From positions 1 through 25,118 of the forward strand of contig JADRCO010000874.1 in the NCBI GenBank assembly GCA_021464525.1: DNA of 25,118 nucleotides, in the 5' to 3' direction. The notes beneath the pieces are model-generated. The model did no database searches. It was not told where the DNA came from and worked only from the letters and a program-made list of their open reading frames with translations. This document shows, one piece after another, positions 21,591 to 25,118 of the stretch (positions are counted from its first letter, which is position 1; every line of letters starts with the position of its first letter). The DNA comes from Rhizophagus sp. LPA8_4_AMF (taxonomy: Eukaryota; Glomeromycota; Glomeromycetes; Glomerales; Glomeraceae). Made by a program: the position numbers and the translations under genes.

Positions 21591-23258
21591 ATGGATTTGA
21601 ACCCATTTTTATTTCGTATTATCATTTTTACATTATCGTTTCTTTATATGATACCTTTAAATGATGCTGCTCCAACACGTTCGCCTTATAATCCTATAAC
21701 CGAATATCACATTGTGTTTGTTATTCCAATAACTTTTCATTCCATTAATTTGCTAGGAACTTTTTATATCTTTTATCGTAAGTAATTTTATTAATCATAA
21801 AAAAATAGATTTTTTGAATTCAATCATTAATATTTTCTATCTTTAGGAACGTACTTATTATGGAAAGTTGATAATAGAGGTATTATATTATCACTTAGAT
21901 TTCCATTTTATTTAGCAATTACAGGTAAGCATTCTTAATTTATTTCATCATGTTTTTATTGTTTTAATTATTTATAATAATTATTATATATCATATTATA
22001 AGATTTTCTTTATTCATCGGCAAGCTTATTTAATTATGTAAGTAAATTATTAAGATTATTAACTAATAAACTAGTGAAATTTTTATTAAGTTATAATATT
22101 CGTATCGTTAATCTTATAGTCATATTCGGCTTCAAATAAATCAAAATTCTTAAATGGAGAAGTAATCACTTTACCATCTCCACTCTGTGAAATCATTGGA
22201 TTTTCTGTCGTATTATTCGTTTCTTTTAACGTGTTATTGGTAAGTTTTTAAAAATTTGACCCTAAAAAAACCCTCGATTATATTGAGTCGTACATATCAT
22301 GTTTTTTTGAAATTAATTTTTTTATCGTTTAATTTTAAAAAAACTTATCAATAGGTTGGAGCTATATCTATTACCACTTGGTTACGGGTGGTGCAAGAAT
22401 ACTATTTCGAATTAGGAAAATATGATTACAAAATTTTGCTTCCAATTGTTACCTTATCATTAATTTTCCCTCTAAGTACGTTTAACTCCTATGGTCCTAC
22501 AAAATACAAGTATGTCCGGTTAATCATGTCTTAAATGTATTACGCGTCAAATGATCAACCACGTGATATTCTTACACTTTTTTTTTTTTTAGTTGCGCGA
22601 CTAAAGCTGAAGCTAATGTTATAATGACATTATTTTTTATTCTAATAGTTCTTATATTATCAATTATTGTGTTTTGTTATGTACATATATTAAGAACGAT
22701 TCATAAAGTTAAAGAAGAAAATTCATCAATCTCAAGTTCGAATAATAGTTGGATGTACCTTAATAATATTGAAAAAAAAACTCTTAAAAAAGTTTTAACT
22801 TATATTTTAATATTCATATTACAATATGTTCCTGTTCTAATTTATAACATGTGTAGAATATTAAAGGTAAAAGAAATGATTTATTTTATTTTATTTATTT
22901 ATTTTTTATGAAATTGGTTGTAACAATACTATATAATTTTAAAAATTTAATTAGATTCAAAATTTTATAATTGGTGTTATCGTTTCTTCAGGTAATTTTT
23001 TTTTTTTAAAATAAAAAAATATATATATTTTTTTTATTGTTTATGTAAAATTGATCGTTACTTAACAAAAGTATTAATTCTATTTTTTTAGTTATATGTC
23101 TTGGAGGAATAGCTAACGTAATTCAATATATATGTAATGAAGGATTTAGATATCAATCATCAGGTGTTATTTGTTCAGGTTATAAATCTGAAACAAAATC
23201 TGAAGTAGATGATGAACAGAATTCAAATGATGATTCAATTGTTACTAATAGTGTATGA
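21591..23258 (+). CDS. Seven-transmembrane GPCR-like receptor, copy 3 (8 exons, 350 aa), most divergent
   Basis: Exons: 21591-21777, 21847-21924, 22003-22037, 22120-22239, 22355-22509, 22593-22866, 22955-22991, 23092-23258 (stop TGA). Structure and intron phases match the other two receptors; exon 4 is one codon shorter and exon 8 six codons longer. A signal-like N terminus (FLYMIPLNDA) precedes an ectodomain that lacks the YGYG motif and instead reads SPYNPITEYH. Cys123 and Cys193 are kept. Only one sequon (NKS, 106) remains in extracellular loop 1, and the WPYLFCE block of the others has become LPSPLCE. The TM7 entry reads IQNFIIGVIVSS where the others have RHVILDAFIPA or RHIIFDATIPA. TM6 (LTYILIFILQYVP) and loop 2 (WLRVVQEYYFELGKYD) stay close to the family. 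The long tail is acidic (SEVDDEQNSNDD). Divergence sits mostly on the extracellular side, which suggests a changed ligand; that is inference. Confidence 0.87.
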
Positions 23259-24289
23259 TTGATTGATTATTTGATAATATAAAATATGTAAATTATTATT
23301 CTATGTGATTAAGTATTTTATTATTAAGTTTTATATATCCTTAATATAATAAGTTCAATGTAATAGTAAGCATAAATTGTATAATGTATAAAATTTCGTT
23401 TAAGTATTTAATGTATAAAATTTTATTATGTTATTTTTTACGATTAAAGCGTAATTATTAAAGTTGTTATAAATTAATAAATTATGTTATACAAAATATT
23501 TTTTGATTATGATTATGATTTACACCAATCACTAAAATTGTTCGATATGAATACGAAAAGGAAAAAAGTCCAAAATTAACAATGGAAAAATGTATTTCGT
23601 AATTAGTAAATCAATGGAAAATCGGCATTTCTAAAAGGAAATTAAAATTTGTATACGTATCTCGTAGTATACGTATCGTGACGTACGTCTCAATACTTTG
23701 CCTGTCGACACACCCTCTGCCACTCGTCGAACAAGAGGCATTCATATAGAATTTTTAAAACTGTGGGATAGCTAATTTAAAAAGTTGATTAAAAAAAAAG
23801 GTTACTTTTAGCATACGAGAAATTAAAATTTTATCTAAAATTTCTTCGGATTTTTTATCAATTAAACTAAAAATGATTATCAATTATGCCGTAAATTATC
23901 AATGAATTTTTTTTATCAAAATAAAAATTTTACATCGCATAGATTTTACTAAATTTAATTAATTATTATTATTTCAAATTTATAATAAAACTAAAAAAAG
24001 ACAGAAATCCGAAGCTGATAATTAATACTGTAAAATGATCAGCAGTATACCAAACTTATAACTAATTTTCACCAAAAAAAAAAAAATAATAATAAATTGA
24101 TCAAAGGTACCAAATTCTCTTATGTTTAGAAAGTATATGATTTTTTTTTTCTTCTAGTGTTGTATGATGATCAAAGATTTATTTTTGTTTTGTTTAAAAA
24201 GAAAACCATAATAAAATTTTGGAATATAAATTTCGCGATATTAAATATAACGAAGTTTAATTGTAAACTAGTTATTCGCGATAAGAGAT
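23259..24289. other. 3' flank of receptor 3
   Basis: AT-rich DNA with AATAAATT- and ATTAAAG-like sequences at 23450-23485 that could serve in 3' end formation. No gene found before the foldback element. Confidence 0.45.
23651..23690 (+). repeat. Doubled GTATACGTATC motif
   Basis: GTATACGTATC occurs at 23651-23661 and 23667-23677, followed by GTGACGTACGTC. Each unit is largely self-complementary. A GC-richer stretch (about 23700-23740, CGACACACCCTCTGCC) follows; it may be part of an unrecognised dispersed repeat. Confidence 0.35.
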
Positions 24290-24735
24290 TCCTTAACGTA
24301 CGCACCGTGTGTACGTACATCCTACCAGGTTTTAGAAATTATGCACTTGCACGTGATAGTTTTACACTTAACATTTACCCCAGTAACGCCACAAAAAATT
24401 TCCACCCCACGTGATTTTTGGCCGGCATTATACGTCTCGGCTGGCATTAAGAAATTAAGCATGTGACAAATAATGCGTGACAAATAGGATTTTACACACT
24501 GAAAAAAATCGTCCCTGGAATACATAGTAAAAATGGAAAACAGGAAGGGTGTGACGCCGGTGACAAATTTTAAGGTCACATGGGGGTGTAAAAATTTTGT
24601 GGCGATACTGGGGAAGATACACATAACTCCGGCCAGTACGTACGTTAATATCGTACACGTGATGCGTAATCATAATTCCAGCCGGAATTAATTTAGTCTC
24701 GGCCGGCACTATTCAGCACAGCAGATCACCTGACA
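24290..24735. mobile_element. Foldback (long-hairpin) repeat element
   Basis: TTTACCCCAGTAACGCCACA and onward at 24374-24414 is the inverted partner of 24576-24617 (TCACATGGGGGTGTAAAAAT, TTTGTGGCGATACTGGGGAA). The arms are about 41 nt with few mismatches and the loop is about 160 nt. Outside the arms are GTACGTAC-rich stretches (24298-24320, 24637-24660) in inverted order. GTCTCGGCTGGCAT (24434) and GTCTCGGCCGGCAC (24696) are direct repeats. It is much richer in GC than its surroundings. Open frames across it on the minus strand are by-products of the arms. Confidence 0.5.
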
Positions 24736-24852
24736 TCTACGAGTCTTCAATTTTGGCGCATTTATTTATTGTATTATATTATAAACATATTTTGACATGA
24801 TAAATATTACTTTATAATTATATATTATTGGATGATTAAGCGGGTCTGGTTC

Positions 24853-24958
24853 ATTTCACTGACAATCATTTCACAGACAAACGTTTTACCGACAAATGCT
24901 TCACCAACAGGGTTATTTCACTGACAAACGTTTCACCAACAATCATTTCACTGACAAA
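24853..24958. repeat. 15-bp minisatellite, about 7 units
   Basis: Units follow the pattern ATTTCACTGACAAAC with variants TTTCACCAACAATC, TTTCACAGACAAAC, TTTTACCGACAAAT and CTTCACCAACAGGG; one unit is 2 nt longer. Because most units are a multiple of three, the minus strand stays open as a 5-residue repeat (LSVKR, FVSEM, IVGET), but nothing shows that it is translated. Confidence 0.7.
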
Positions 24959-25118
24959 GAGGGGATGAAAGAAATACAAAGAAAAAAGGAGGAAAGGAAT
25001 GAAAAAAATAAAAGAGAATAAAAAGGAACGAAAAAAATGAAAGGGGACGAAAAGGAATGGGGAAAAAATGAAGAGGAACGAAAAAGAACGAAAAAACAAA
25101 GGGGAGACGAAAGAAAGG
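24955..25118 (+). repeat. Homopurine tract, runs off the window end
   Basis: About 160 nt are almost only A and G on the + strand, with occasional C or T in GGAACGAAAAA, GGAATGGGG and GGGACGAAAAG motifs that recur as loose 10-20 nt units. It directly follows the minisatellite. Such tracts can form triplex DNA and often vary in length. Confidence 0.7.

Noticed and set aside
22624-22911. A separate small membrane protein in receptor 3
   Set aside because: It is exon 6 read from an internal ATG and continuing into intron 6. Its upstream residues match the family and belong to the full receptor.
24322-24709. Two overlapping minus-strand frames of 84 and 100 residues
   Set aside because: They cross the foldback arms; matching residues in both (PAET, YLPQYRHKIF versus FPSIATKFLHP) are products of the repeats and not a gene.
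24853-24958. CRISPR array
   Set aside because: The 15-bp units are contiguous with no spacers, and the genome is eukaryotic.
24866-25099. Minus-strand frame rich in Phe and Pro-Phe-Leu
   Set aside because: It is the homopurine tract and the 15-bp minisatellite read as codons; there is no independent support for translation.
1-25118. tRNA or rRNA genes
   Set aside because: No TTCGA loop with matching stems and no rRNA-like conserved segment was noticed on either strand. A covariance-model scan would settle it.

Overview
The window is a strongly AT-rich eukaryotic (most likely fungal) chromosome segment. The genes that can be read are split by short introns of about 65-115 nt with GTAAGT/GTATGT-like donors and T-rich/TAG acceptors. 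Long homopolymer runs, small inverted-repeat elements and a relic of a receptor-less kinase type greatly expanded in arbuscular mycorrhizal fungi (activation-segment block YGVLPYVVPEILRG plus an upstream Cys-rich CGECNEPG block) point to Glomeromycotina, Rhizophagus-like. That assignment rests on remembered family features and was not checked by a search.

The core is a tandem family of seven-transmembrane, G-protein-coupled-receptor-like genes, all on the + strand. Three look intact: 7020-8619 (347 aa), 14785-16379 (341 aa) and 21591-23258 (350 aa). Each has eight exons with identical intron positions and phases (1,1,0,0,2,0,1), a signal peptide, seven hydrophobic segments and a Cys pair that could link TM3 to extracellular loop 2. 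A fourth copy at about 18510-19294 is a decayed pseudogene that lost its promoter, exon 1 and most of TM6. Each intact gene has a TATA box 96-138 nt upstream of its ATG. All four copies share a motif about 180-250 nt upstream of the gene (or what remains of it), and longer flanking blocks are also repeated, so large segments were duplicated rather than just coding regions.

Region by region: 1-2044 is noncoding with small repeats; 2045-2471 is a kinase pseudogene; 2481-2831 and 2955-3400 hold MITE-like elements, one with a nested 156-bp inverted-repeat element; 3400-7019 is the long upstream flank of receptor 1; 7020-8619 is receptor 1; 8935-9414 is a second copy of the CCCGAC-type element; 9690-10480 is a duplicated flank block; 10566-10868 is a broken minus-strand coding fragment; 11808-12062 is an inverted-repeat element; 12590-16379 is flank plus receptor 2; 17250-20850 is flank, pseudogene and flank; 20850-23258 is receptor 3; 24290-24735 is a foldback element; 24853-25118 is a 15-bp minisatellite running into a homopurine tract that leaves the window.

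The receptors probably do not form a pathway with one another. They look like a birth-and-death array of surface receptors: the intracellular loop 2 and TM6 regions stay conserved while the N-terminal ectodomain, extracellular loop 1, TM7 and C-terminal tails diverge. Ligands and G-protein partners cannot be told from the sequence.
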